The notes under the pieces were generated by a model, which searched no databases, had not been told where the DNA came from, and worked only from the letters and a program-made list of their open reading frames with translations. Source: Eubacterium sp. CAG:248 (GTDB lineage: Bacteria; Bacillota; Clostridia; Lachnospirales; Lachnospiraceae). From it: a stretch of 49,124 bases of DNA. Shown piece after piece: positions 34,333-42,537 of this stretch. Every line of letters begins with the position of its first letter. Within the stretch, counting starts at the first letter, position 1. Made by a program: the position numbers and the translations under genes. The stretch lies in assembly GCA_000436475.1 (NCBI GenBank), contig FR886173.1, positions 1 through 49,124 of the forward strand. Direction: 5' to 3'.

Positions 34333-35532
34333 TTGAAAGATTTACAACATTTATATTATTTTGAGAGGCTTCTTGAAGATGTGAATAATGAACTTGTAAG
34401 AAAGGCACAGGAAAAGGGGGATATAGCCATTGGAGCTGTATGCTTTCAGATTCCTGAACCACTGCTTAACCTTCCAGGATGCTTTTCAGTGAGATTGCGT
34501 GCACCAAGGACAGGTTCTATAGAGATGGGCACATATTATATGAGCAGCATGCTATGTGAGGGGTGCAGGGCAATACTTGAACGTGCCATAGAAGGTGGAT
34601 ATAACTTTCTTGATTGTATAATAGCACCTGATGCATGTGCACAGATGAACAGGTGTGTTGAAAATATAGAGAGACAGAAGCTGTGTACTAAGGAAAAGTT
34701 TTTTGTGGAATATTCAGATGTTCCTATGAAGTCAGATGAGTCAGCACTAAAACATTATGTAAAGCAGATGAGGCTGCATGTTCTTGAGCCACTTCACAAT
34801 ACATATGGAATAGATATATCAGATGAAGCATTGAGGAAGGCTGTAGATGAACAGAATGAGATAAGCAGGCTTATAACAGAGATTGGAGATTACAGGAAAG
34901 AGGATAATCCAAGAATAACAGGCTATGAGTTCGCTGTGCTATGTCTGGCGACATATTGCTGTCCTAAGGAGTACCTTATAGATAAGTTAAGGGATACAGC
35001 TAAAGAGTTAAAGGTAAGACAGCCGGATATTAAGAAAAACTACAGGGCAAGAGTAGCACTTATAGGTTCTGAGATAGATAATCCAGAACTGATAAAGCTT
35101 GCAGAAGAAGCAGGTGCACTTGTTGTTGCTGACCGTTTCTGTTTTGGTTCACTTCCAGGAAGAAGTGAGATTATTCTTAATGATGAAGAGGATGTTCTAT
35201 ATCAGATATGCAGACAGTATATGCAGTGGGGCAAATGCCCAAGATATATGAACACAGAGAAAATAAGGGAACGTGAGGAGTATGTTGATTATATAGCTAA
35301 AGAATATAAGGCAGAGGGTCTTATATATGAACAGATAAAGTTCTGTGATTACTGGGGCTATGAGAGAGCATCAGCATTTCATGTTATGAGGGAAGAGTAC
35401 GGGTATCCGGTTCTTTCTATAGACAGGCCATATGTAGTAGGTTCTTCAGGACAGATAAGAACAAGAATACAGGCATTTGTTGAAAGTCTTGAGATAAAGA
35501 AAATCAATAAGAGCACGGAACAATCCGTATAA
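34333..35532 (+). CDS. 2-hydroxyacyl-CoA dehydratase-like Fe-S subunit (smaller)
   Basis: A 399-residue member of the HgdB/BcrC/FldB family, whose subunits carry a [4Fe-4S] or double-cubane cluster and receive electrons from an ATP-driven activator. Cysteines cluster at Cys37, Cys50, Cys75, Cys78, Cys95, Cys102 and Cys108 (MLCEGCRA, APDACAQMNRC). The C-terminal part has VALIGSEID and KFCDYWGYERASAFHVMREE, the usual second Rossmann-like domain. TTG 34333 is used, with AAAGGA upstream. It sits 49 nt after the CooC-like gene and 34 nt before the larger dehydratase-like gene, so the pair probably forms a heterodimer. Natural substrate unknown. Confidence 0.82.
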   Translation: MKDLQHLYYFERLLEDVNNELVRKAQEKGDIAIGAVCFQIPEPLLNLPGCFSVRLRAPRTGSIEMGTYYMSSMLCEGCRAILERAIEGGYNFLDCIIAPDACAQMNRCVENIERQKLCTKEKFFVEYSDVPMKSDESALKHYVKQMRLHVLEPLHNTYGIDISDEALRKAVDEQNEISRLITEIGDYRKEDNPRITGYEFAVLCLATYCCPKEYLIDKLRDTAKELKVRQPDIKKNYRARVALIGSEIDNPELIKLAEEAGALVVADRFCFGSLPGRSEIILNDEEDVLYQICRQYMQWGKCPRYMNTEKIREREEYVDYIAKEYKAEGLIYEQIKFCDYWGYERASAFHVMREEYGYPVLSIDRPYVVGSSGQIRTRIQAFVESLEIKKINKSTEQSV

Positions 35533-35566
35533 AAATAGATATACAAAACAGGATGGAGAATAATAT

Positions 35567-37105
35567 ATGTCAAGTAAGCTTGGAAGCGAGCCACTTGGAA
35601 AGTTTTACACAGGTAAGAAGCCTAAGAAAAGACGTGAATGGCGTGGACTTAAGGATACCTGGTATGATTACACAAGATGGCTTGGATATTGGAAAACATT
35701 AATAACATTTATAATAAAGCCCAATAATATGAAAGGATTTTTCAGATACCGCTGGATGATGAATTATCTGGCACTTCCTGATTTTATGGACAGGCATACA
35801 GAGGGTATGAGAGATCTGCAGCTTCGGATGGCGCACAATGCCCTTGGACTCATAGTAACAGATATATGTGGTATGTTAGGACAGATATTTAAGGCAGATC
35901 CAGCCATAGGAAACGATAAAGAACTTAATAAAAAAATCGTGCTATTTGATGAGAATATGATGAGTACCCTTATGGGAGGCTTTCCGAATCTTGTATGGCT
36001 GTCAGTAGAGGTTCCAGCGGTGTATACAAGTTCAATGATGTCGCAGACAGGTGTAAGCTATTATGTTGATGTGACACATGAATATGGGGTGCCATCAGAT
36101 GTATGTCCTATGCCAGCAGCTGAGCTTGGTGTTGCGCTTGCAGATGATTTCCCTCTTATTGGCTGTTGTGCAGTGCAATGTAACACAACATGTGATGGAA
36201 GTCTTATGGGTAATGGTATAGAGGCAAGATCTTTTAAGATACCGACATTTCAGCTTGCAGTTCCTATAAGGCACAGACAGGAAAGTGTTCAGGAGTATGC
36301 AGCAGAAGAGGTGCTTAATGCCATACATTTTATAGAGGAACAGACAGGTGAGAAGTTTGACTGGGATGCATTTTTTAAAAGCATGGAAAGGTTTAACGCA
36401 GAAACTGACGAGTTCCTTGAGTGGATGGAAATATCAAAGACAGATTATCCACAGGTTATGGGAGTTACGCTTGCACTTTACAGGTATGGTGTTTATCAGG
36501 CTGCTGGTGGAAGAAACCAGGCATTTCTTGATATGGATAAGAAGCTTACACGTATGGCGATGGAAGGTTATGAAAAGAAGCTGCCTGCTGCTAAGGAATA
36601 TCGTCACCGTGCTATGACATGGGGCGTTCAGGCAGCATATTATACAGCGCTTCCTATATGGCTTCTTAACTGTTGGGGAGTTGTGACAATAACAGATATG
36701 CTTAGTATGGTATCAACAGAAAAGGTTAATACAAAAGATAAGCATCAGGCTATGCTGGACCTGGCATATTTATATGAGAATATGATTATGAGAAACCGTT
36801 CTAACGGTGGATATGAAACAGGCGTTGAGGCACTCTGGAGATTCTGTGAAATGTTCCGTATAGATATAGTTATTATGTATGTACATATGGGATGTAAGTC
36901 TATGTCAGGATATCATGGACTTTTTGAAGAAGAGGCAAGAAAGCATGGCGTACATCTTATATGGGTAACTCATAATCTTATGTGTCCAGAGGATGGAAGC
37001 AGGCGTGATATGAGAACAGAGATAAACAGATATATGAGAACAGTGTTTAGAGAAGAACCGCTAGACCCTACACTTGAAGATTTCGATGATAAGCAGAACT
37101 GGTAG
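35567..37105 (+). CDS. 2-hydroxyacyl-CoA dehydratase-like Fe-S subunit (larger)
   Basis: A 512-residue partner from the same family. Cysteines are concentrated in the middle as GCCAVQCNTTCDGS (about residues 202-215), which resembles the VPTTCD cluster-ligand motif. The C-terminal third has VHMGCKSMSGYHG and THNLMCPEDGSRRDMRTEI, the conserved end of HgdA/HgdB proteins. The N-terminal 100 residues are longer and more basic than in typical dehydratase subunits. GATGGAG lies upstream of the ATG. Tight spacing with its neighbours supports one complex. Whether it dehydrates an acyl-CoA or does another reduction cannot be told from sequence. Confidence 0.8.
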   Translation: MSSKLGSEPLGKFYTGKKPKKRREWRGLKDTWYDYTRWLGYWKTLITFIIKPNNMKGFFRYRWMMNYLALPDFMDRHTEGMRDLQLRMAHNALGLIVTDICGMLGQIFKADPAIGNDKELNKKIVLFDENMMSTLMGGFPNLVWLSVEVPAVYTSSMMSQTGVSYYVDVTHEYGVPSDVCPMPAAELGVALADDFPLIGCCAVQCNTTCDGSLMGNGIEARSFKIPTFQLAVPIRHRQESVQEYAAEEVLNAIHFIEEQTGEKFDWDAFFKSMERFNAETDEFLEWMEISKTDYPQVMGVTLALYRYGVYQAAGGRNQAFLDMDKKLTRMAMEGYEKKLPAAKEYRHRAMTWGVQAAYYTALPIWLLNCWGVVTITDMLSMVSTEKVNTKDKHQAMLDLAYLYENMIMRNRSNGGYETGVEALWRFCEMFRIDIVIMYVHMGCKSMSGYHGLFEEEARKHGVHLIWVTHNLMCPEDGSRRDMRTEINRYMRTVFREEPLDPTLEDFDDKQNW

Positions 37106-37157
37106 GAAGCTGCGTGGATTGCGCAGCAGGTAAGCATATGCAGAGTATGGAGGACAT

Positions 37158-37958
37158 ATGAGTAAGTTTTATGGTGGCTGTGATGCCGGAAGTACATATA
37201 CTAAGTGTGTAATATTAAATGAAGATGGAAAAATAGTAGCAGATGTTACAAAAAGAAGCAGAATTAATCCTGTATTGAGTGCCAAAGATGCACTTGATAC
37301 AGCGATAAGCCAGGTGGATGGATTAAATAGTGCAGAGGAGCTTTCATATCTTATTGGAACAGGCTATGGACGTAATAAGGTACCATTTGCTGATGAGAAT
37401 ATATCAGAGATAAGCTGTCATGCCATGGGAGTCCATGTGACAGACCCTTCTGTTAAAGCTATCATAGATATAGGTGGACAGGATGTTAAGGGTATAGCGA
37501 TAGATACTGATGGAACAGTCCTTAACTTTGCCATGAATGATAAATGTGCAGCAGGAACAGGACGCTTCTTTGAGTCTATGGCAAGAGCCTTTGAGATGAG
37601 CCTTGATGACTTTTCAAAGCTTTCACTATCAGCTAAGAATGTTATTCCAATAACAGCACAGTGTGCAGTGTTTGCAGAGAGTGAAGTGATATCGCTTGTA
37701 GGTGAGGGAAAGCCTATGGATGAAATAGCGGCAGGTATAGAACTTTCAGTTGCTAAAAGATGCTTTGTTATGGCAAAAAAAGCCGGAGTAGTAGATTCAG
37801 TCACACTTACAGGTGGTTGTGCAAAGAACGAAGGTTTAAAACAGGCAATCGAGAAGGTACTTAAGGTAAAGGTTGTAGAGCTGCCGGTGGATCCACAGCT
37901 TATGGGTGCACTTGGCGCAGCAGAGTATGCAAGACAGAAGGGAAGAGTTAAGCAGTGA
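37158..37958 (+). CDS. ATP-dependent activator of the dehydratase-like enzyme (HgdC-type)
   Basis: A 266-residue BadF/BadG/BcrA/BcrD-type ASKHA ATPase. It would hydrolyse ATP to push low-potential electrons from a [4Fe-4S] cluster shared across a homodimer into its partner. The phosphate-binding motif is DAGSTYTKC (9-17), a second loop is DIGGQDVKG, and the adenosine motif is GGCAKNEG. The cluster ligands are Cys130 (KCAAGTGRF) and Cys169 (QCAVFAESE), spaced 39 apart as in the archetypal HgdC. GGAGG lies 7 nt upstream of the ATG. The only dehydratase-like partners in the window are the two preceding genes, so it is their likely electron donor. Confidence 0.92.
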   Translation: MSKFYGGCDAGSTYTKCVILNEDGKIVADVTKRSRINPVLSAKDALDTAISQVDGLNSAEELSYLIGTGYGRNKVPFADENISEISCHAMGVHVTDPSVKAIIDIGGQDVKGIAIDTDGTVLNFAMNDKCAAGTGRFFESMARAFEMSLDDFSKLSLSAKNVIPITAQCAVFAESEVISLVGEGKPMDEIAAGIELSVAKRCFVMAKKAGVVDSVTLTGGCAKNEGLKQAIEKVLKVKVVELPVDPQLMGALGAAEYARQKGRVKQ

Positions 37959-38152
37959 TAATATTAAAAATAGCAGCAATAACAGCCATAGTTCTGATTA
38001 TATTATTTGTACTCACGTTGATCATATATTTCTTTAATCTTGATATGAAGTTTGCCGCATGTCTTATAAAACCGCTTACAGCTTATTATAACTGGTCGGG
38101 AAACAGAAGAAAAAAGCATAAAGAAAAGCAAAAGGAAAAGCAGCAGGGATGA
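37955..38152 (+). CDS. Small single-pass membrane protein
   Basis: A 65-residue protein with one hydrophobic helix (about residues 5-28), a short amphipathic stretch and a strongly basic tail (NRRKKHKEKQKEKQQG). The GTG start overlaps the stop of the activator gene by 4 nt (GTGA), indicating translational coupling. The basic tail would lie in the cytoplasm and could tether the Fe-S complex to the membrane. That is inference; no family is recognised. Confidence 0.6.
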   Translation: MIILKIAAITAIVLIILFVLTLIIYFFNLDMKFAACLIKPLTAYYNWSGNRRKKHKEKQKEKQQG

Positions 38153-38179
38153 TGCTGCATAAGAAAGGCTGAATGTAAT

Positions 38180-38926
38180 ATGCAGGTTCTAAGTATTTAT
38201 GATAAAGATATATCAGAGTTAAAGAAGTGCTTTAATTCTGATGCTTATGGAAATATTAAAAAGCTTCCGTCAGATAAATCATGGGAGGTTACAGCACAGG
38301 AAAGTCTGGTTCTAAAACGTGATATGGCATATGAGCTTGGTGGAGGTATGAATAAAGCCATTAGTTCAATAGCCTTTACTACGTCAAGTGAATGTGTTAG
38401 TGATGACGGAGTATATCTTATAGGAGAAGATCTTCAGGATATAAAGGAAGATATATCATATGCAAGATTCACTTTTATACGGCTGAATGAGTCATATATT
38501 AAGGATATACAGGAAAAAAATGCAGAAGCCCTGCATGCTGCCCTGCGTGCTGTTGACTATGTGAGATATCATAATTTTCCTAAAGGATATATGATGAGAA
38601 TATCATCAGTAAAGGAAAGAGAACCAGTAAGAGTGTCAAAACAGGCAATAGCAGATGGCATGACATTTTCACATATAGGCTCTGAGATGATAAATGCATA
38701 TAGGAAACGTAAGGAAGTTGAAGCAGTGCAGATATACTTTCTGACAAGTAAAACAGTGGATTATGAGCTTTTATATGATAAGGCACATAGAATTGAACAG
38801 ATTACAGATTCGCTTAATCATATGTTTAACGGACTTGTTATGGATTGTTCAGCCTGTAAGAGCAGAGAGCTGTGTGATGAGATAGATGGGATGAAAGAGT
38901 TACATAAGAACCTTTCATCCATCTGA
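38180..38926 (+). CDS. Truncated acetyl-CoA-synthase-like (CdhC/AcsB) protein
   Basis: A 248-residue protein resembling only part of the acetyl-CoA synthase beta subunit. Residues about 50-205 match the domain before the A-cluster: AYELGGGMNKAISS, GVYLIGEDLQDI, FPKGYMMRISSVKEREPVRVSKQA and MTFSHIGSEMINAYRK, in the order seen in ACS. At the end Cys223, Cys226 and Cys232 (CSACKSRELC) occupy the place of the first three A-cluster cysteines. ACS spacing is C-x2-C-x8-C rather than C-x2-C-x5-C. The protein stops 16 residues later, before the fourth cluster ligand and both Cys of the Ni-binding loop. It could bind an Fe-S cluster or serve as a partner, but cannot form a classical A-cluster. The assignment is by eye from family memory. 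Confidence 0.65.
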   Translation: MQVLSIYDKDISELKKCFNSDAYGNIKKLPSDKSWEVTAQESLVLKRDMAYELGGGMNKAISSIAFTTSSECVSDDGVYLIGEDLQDIKEDISYARFTFIRLNESYIKDIQEKNAEALHAALRAVDYVRYHNFPKGYMMRISSVKEREPVRVSKQAIADGMTFSHIGSEMINAYRKRKEVEAVQIYFLTSKTVDYELLYDKAHRIEQITDSLNHMFNGLVMDCSACKSRELCDEIDGMKELHKNLSSI

Positions 38927-39425
38927 TAGAGTCTGGTTGTCTCTGCTTTTTTTGCTTTTGATTTTATTCTTATACATGATGGAATCTACAGCTTTAAAGC
39001 AGTTATCAATACCACTTTCGTCTATAGCACCATATCCGGTTGCAACAGAATATGGATAGTCAGTTGTAGCTGCAATATCATTAACAGCCTGATGAAATGT
39101 TTTAAGACATCTGTTGATGATATCAAGGCTTGTATCGTTGATATGCTTAAGATTATTAAGGTCTGCAATGAGTATATAAGAAAGAATGATATTATCATAA
39201 TAGATATAAATATATCAAACTTATATTATAATTATCGGTTATGGTATTGGTTGATTCGTTGTTAAGGCATAATCCACTTATCCTTGTATTGCAATATATG
39301 GCTATACCTAAGAATAAAAAAACAGTAAGGATAAAACATATACTTATATTGACAGCAGACGAATTTGTAATTATATTAAACTTATTAGCGAAGCAATGCT
39401 TTTTATTTGAAAAAATATTCTGCAT
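38915..39425 (-). pseudogene. Degraded GGDEF diguanylate-cyclase gene
   Basis: Minus-strand remnants cover most of the gap. ATG 39425 opens a 76-residue fragment with one membrane helix (SICFILTVFLFLGIAIY) ending at 39195. A shift of one base is then needed to reach ILIADLNNLKHINDT, the classic start of a GGDEF domain. About 60 residues that should hold the GGDEF active site are missing. The tail continues as YPYSVATGYGAIDES and IDNCFKAVDSIMYKNK, the conserved end of such domains, to TGA at 38915-38917. It overlaps the ACS-like gene's last codons. The gene cannot make a working cyclase. Confidence 0.8.
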
Positions 39426-39473
39426 AATTAGATGTTATCCTTTCTGATAATATTTTTGATTGATGGGTTTAAA

Positions 39474-39503
39474 TACCACTTTGGTACTATATATTAGTAC
39501 CAA
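39474..39503. promoter_or_regulatory. Two overlapping dyads upstream of GH28
   Basis: TTGGTACTA/TAGTACCAA form a perfect 9-bp inverted repeat with a 5-bp spacer (39481-39503). TACCA/TGGTA (39474-39478 and 39482-39486) form a second one sharing its left arm. It is a candidate operator about 100 bp before the polygalacturonase start. Confidence 0.5.
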
Positions 39504-39604
39504 TTACCCATAAGCCCGGATATTATATCATAGGTCTGTGATTTAATTCAAGTACCAGAATGTATCAAATTAAAATTTTAAGGCATTGGAAATGGAGGAT
39601 TATT

Positions 39605-40915
39605 GTGTATAGAGAAGATTATAATGTAGTTATTCCAAAGTTTAACGAGGTTAAGGTATCAATAGATGAGCTTGGTGCAGTAAGTGGAAAGCTTGATGTT
39701 AAAACAGGACATGATAATGCAGTTATTATTAATAATGCAATAAGAAGCTTATCTGAAAATGGTGGTGGTACTGTAATAGTACCAGCTGGAATATGGGCAT
39801 GTGCGCCTATAAGAATATTGTCTGGAATCAATCTTCACCTTGAGGGCCAGGCTATGCTTAAGTTTATAAAGTCAAAGGAAGACTATCCTTTAATAATAAC
39901 TAATTATGAAGGTCAGCAGTGTATACGTGCTGTCTCACCAGTTACAGCTGAGAATGCAGAAAATATAGCTATAACAGGTGAAGGAATCATAGACGGAAGT
40001 GGAGATGAGTGGCGTCCAGTCAAGAGATTCAAGGTAACAGACAAGCAGTGGGAAGCACTTCTTAAGAAGAGTGATAATGTGTTTGCAACGAAAGAAACAG
40101 AAGTATGGATGCCATCAAAGTCAAGCCTTGTTGGAAACGAGAAGAATATCCAGGGTGATACACAGGATATTATAGATGAGGCTTCTGAATATTATGATTT
40201 TTACAGACCTGTTATGATAAGCTTAAGATATTGCAGGAATATTCTTTTACAGGGAGTTACATTTATGAATTCACCAGCATGGAATATTCATCCATTTTTC
40301 TGCAGGAGTCTTACAGTAGATCATGTAAATGTGCGTAATCCATACTATGCACAGAATGGTGATGGAATAGATGTTGAATCATGTACAGATGTACATATAC
40401 ATCATAGTGTGTTTGAAACAGGCGATGATGCAATATGCATAAAATCAGGAAAGAATGCAGTTGCAAGAACTATAGAGGGTCCATGCAGCAACATATATGT
40501 TCATGACTGTCTTGTAAATGAAGGACATGGTGGCTTTGTAATAGGAAGCGAAATGTCAAGAGACGTTAGAGATATACTTGTTGAGAACTGTACATTTACA
40601 GGTACTGATGTTGGTGTAAGGATGAAGAGTGCATTAGGACGAGGCGGAGTAGTTGAGAATATAACAATCCGTAATATTAATATGATAAATATTAAGGGTG
40701 AGGGAGTAATACTTACAATGTCTTATGTTCTTAATCTTCTTAACCGTAATGAGACTATTGCTATGGACAATGAAGAAGATATTCCATATTTTAAGAATAT
40801 GAATATGGAAAACATAACATGTCTGGGTTGTAAGGAATTTATTAAGATAGAGCCTTTGCAGGGACGTCCTGAAACAATATCAGATATTGTAGTGAATGGA
40901 AAGAAATATTGTTAA
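39605..40915 (+). CDS. GH28 polygalacturonase, intracellular form
   Basis: A 436-residue right-handed beta-helix enzyme hydrolysing alpha-1,4-galacturonide bonds. All four GH28 signature blocks are present: NGDGID (251-256, catalytic Asp), GDDAI (273-277, catalytic Asp pair), GHGGF (307-311) and VRMKS (338-342), with RMK in place of the usual RIK. No signal peptide exists, so it probably acts on imported oligogalacturonides as an exo-enzyme. GTG 39605 is the likely start, with GGAGG (39594-39598) 6 nt upstream; an ATG at 39560 has none. It complements the secreted PL10 lyase elsewhere in the window. Confidence 0.92.
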   Translation: MYREDYNVVIPKFNEVKVSIDELGAVSGKLDVKTGHDNAVIINNAIRSLSENGGGTVIVPAGIWACAPIRILSGINLHLEGQAMLKFIKSKEDYPLIITNYEGQQCIRAVSPVTAENAENIAITGEGIIDGSGDEWRPVKRFKVTDKQWEALLKKSDNVFATKETEVWMPSKSSLVGNEKNIQGDTQDIIDEASEYYDFYRPVMISLRYCRNILLQGVTFMNSPAWNIHPFFCRSLTVDHVNVRNPYYAQNGDGIDVESCTDVHIHHSVFETGDDAICIKSGKNAVARTIEGPCSNIYVHDCLVNEGHGGFVIGSEMSRDVRDILVENCTFTGTDVGVRMKSALGRGGVVENITIRNINMINIKGEGVILTMSYVLNLLNRNETIAMDNEEDIPYFKNMNMENITCLGCKEFIKIEPLQGRPETISDIVVNGKKYC

Positions 40916-40985
40916 AATAAATAATAATATTATTATTATGATATTATTATTGATAATATTTTTATTGAGCATATGAATGTAATGG

Positions 40986-41028
40986 GGGAAGGAAAAACTG
41001 TAATCTGGCAGTTGTTTCTTTCCCTTTT
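40986..41028 (+). terminator. Terminator of the GH28 gene
   Basis: GGGAAGGAAAAACTG (40986-41000) pairs with CAGTTGTTTCTTTCCC (41009-41024), with a bulge and a mismatch. TTTT follows. It lies about 70 nt after the stop, in an AT-rich spacer that also contains ATAATAATATTATTAT-type simple sequence. Confidence 0.65.
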
Positions 41029-41104
41029 ATATGGATAACGAATATTGTGATGTGTGTAATGAAAATATAAAATATGTTTTTCGGATACATGAATGGAGAT
41101 AAAT

Positions 41105-42448
41105 ATGAAAAATAATAAGTATGAAATAGACATGTGCAACGGCACAATAATGGATAAACTCATATCATTTGCACTGCCACTTATGATATCAGGAATGCTT
41201 CAGCTTATGTTTAATGCTGTTGATATAATAGTTGTAGGACGTTTTACAGGAAGTCAGGCGTTAGCAGCAGTTGGTTCGACGACAGCGCTTATATGTACAT
41301 TCACTAATCTTTTTATAGGTGTATCGCTTGGAGCTAATGTACTTGCCGCACGGTTCTATGCTTCAGGAAAGACAAAGGAAATGTCTGAAACAGTACATAC
41401 AGCTATATTACTTGCTTTAATAAGCGGTATTGCCATGAGTATTATAGGAATATTATGTGCAAGAGAATCTCTTGTGCTTATTGCAACGCCGGATGATATT
41501 ATCGGGCAGGCAGCATTATATCTCAGGATATATTTTTTGGGCATGCCATTTTTTATGTTATATAATTATGGTGCAGCAATATTAAGGGCGGTTGGTGATA
41601 CCAAGAGACCGCTTATGTACTTAATAGCTGCTGGTACAGCGAATGCAGTATTAGATCTCATCCTTGTAATTATATTTAAAATGGGTGTAGCTGGTGTAGC
41701 CATAGGCACCATAACATCGCAGTTTATTTCGTGTGTGCTCGTTATAAGGTGTCTGTGCAAGACAGATGCTATATATAAGTTATACATATCAAAGCTTAGA
41801 ATAAAGAAGTATTATCTTATCCAGATACTTAAGGTGGGACTTCCCGCAGGTATCCAGAGTACAGTTATTAACTTTTCAAATGTTTTGTTACAGTCATCTG
41901 TTAATTCATTTGGAGAAATAGCTATGGCTGGTTACACGGCAGCCAACAATATACTTGGATTTTTATATGTATCAGTTAATTCAGTTACACAGGCATGTAT
42001 GAGTTTTACAAGCCAGAATTATGGTGTGCGCAAGTTTAAAAGAATGGATAAGGTGCTTGTTGATTGTGCAATATTGTCAATAATAGTATCTGTAGTTATA
42101 GGTGGTGGCTCATATCTTTTAGGGCATCAGATACTAGGAATATATACTAAGCAGGAAGATGTAATACAATGTGGTATGGAGATTCTTTCCATATCAACCA
42201 TTCCATATTTTTTGTGTGGTCTTATGGATATGATTCCGGGTTCTATGAGAGGAGTTGGATATTCAGCAGTTCCTATGCTACTTTCTATAATCGGAACAGT
42301 TGGAACAAGGCTTGTGTGGATATATGGAGTATTCCCTGAGCACAGGTCATTGTATGTTTTGTTTATGTCATATCCAGTTTCATGGGGATTGACGATAGTT
42401 ATGCAGGCAATATGTCTTGTGTTTGTAAGAAGGAAAATAAGGAAGTAA
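41105..42448 (+). CDS. MATE-family efflux transporter
   Basis: A 447-residue cation-coupled multidrug/metabolite exporter with twelve hydrophobic helices in two similar halves. Characteristic segments are PLMISGMLQLMFNAVDIIVVGRFTG (about residues 22-46) in the first half and KVGLPAGIQSTVINFSNVLLQS (about 242-264) in the second. The start is set by GGAG (41095-41098), the same GAATGGAGATAAAT leader as the anchored PL10 gene; the in-frame ATG at 41093 falls in that site. No terminator is evident before the next gene. The substrate cannot be predicted. Confidence 0.9.
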   Translation: MKNNKYEIDMCNGTIMDKLISFALPLMISGMLQLMFNAVDIIVVGRFTGSQALAAVGSTTALICTFTNLFIGVSLGANVLAARFYASGKTKEMSETVHTAILLALISGIAMSIIGILCARESLVLIATPDDIIGQAALYLRIYFLGMPFFMLYNYGAAILRAVGDTKRPLMYLIAAGTANAVLDLILVIIFKMGVAGVAIGTITSQFISCVLVIRCLCKTDAIYKLYISKLRIKKYYLIQILKVGLPAGIQSTVINFSNVLLQSSVNSFGEIAMAGYTAANNILGFLYVSVNSVTQACMSFTSQNYGVRKFKRMDKVLVDCAILSIIVSVVIGGGSYLLGHQILGIYTKQEDVIQCGMEILSISTIPYFLCGLMDMIPGSMRGVGYSAVPMLLSIIGTVGTRLVWIYGVFPEHRSLYVLFMSYPVSWGLTIVMQAICLVFVRRKIRK

Positions 42449-42537
42449 GATATATAAACACATTGTTGTATTCACCTTTGATATAACGGAAATAACAGAA
42501 CAAAATAAAACAAAGAAAGAGGAATAATTGATAAAAT

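Noticed and set aside
40916..40960. AT-only inverted repeats after the GH28 stop
   Set aside because: Sequences of ATAATAATATTATTAT type pair with themselves trivially. The better terminator is the GGGAAGG hairpin downstream.
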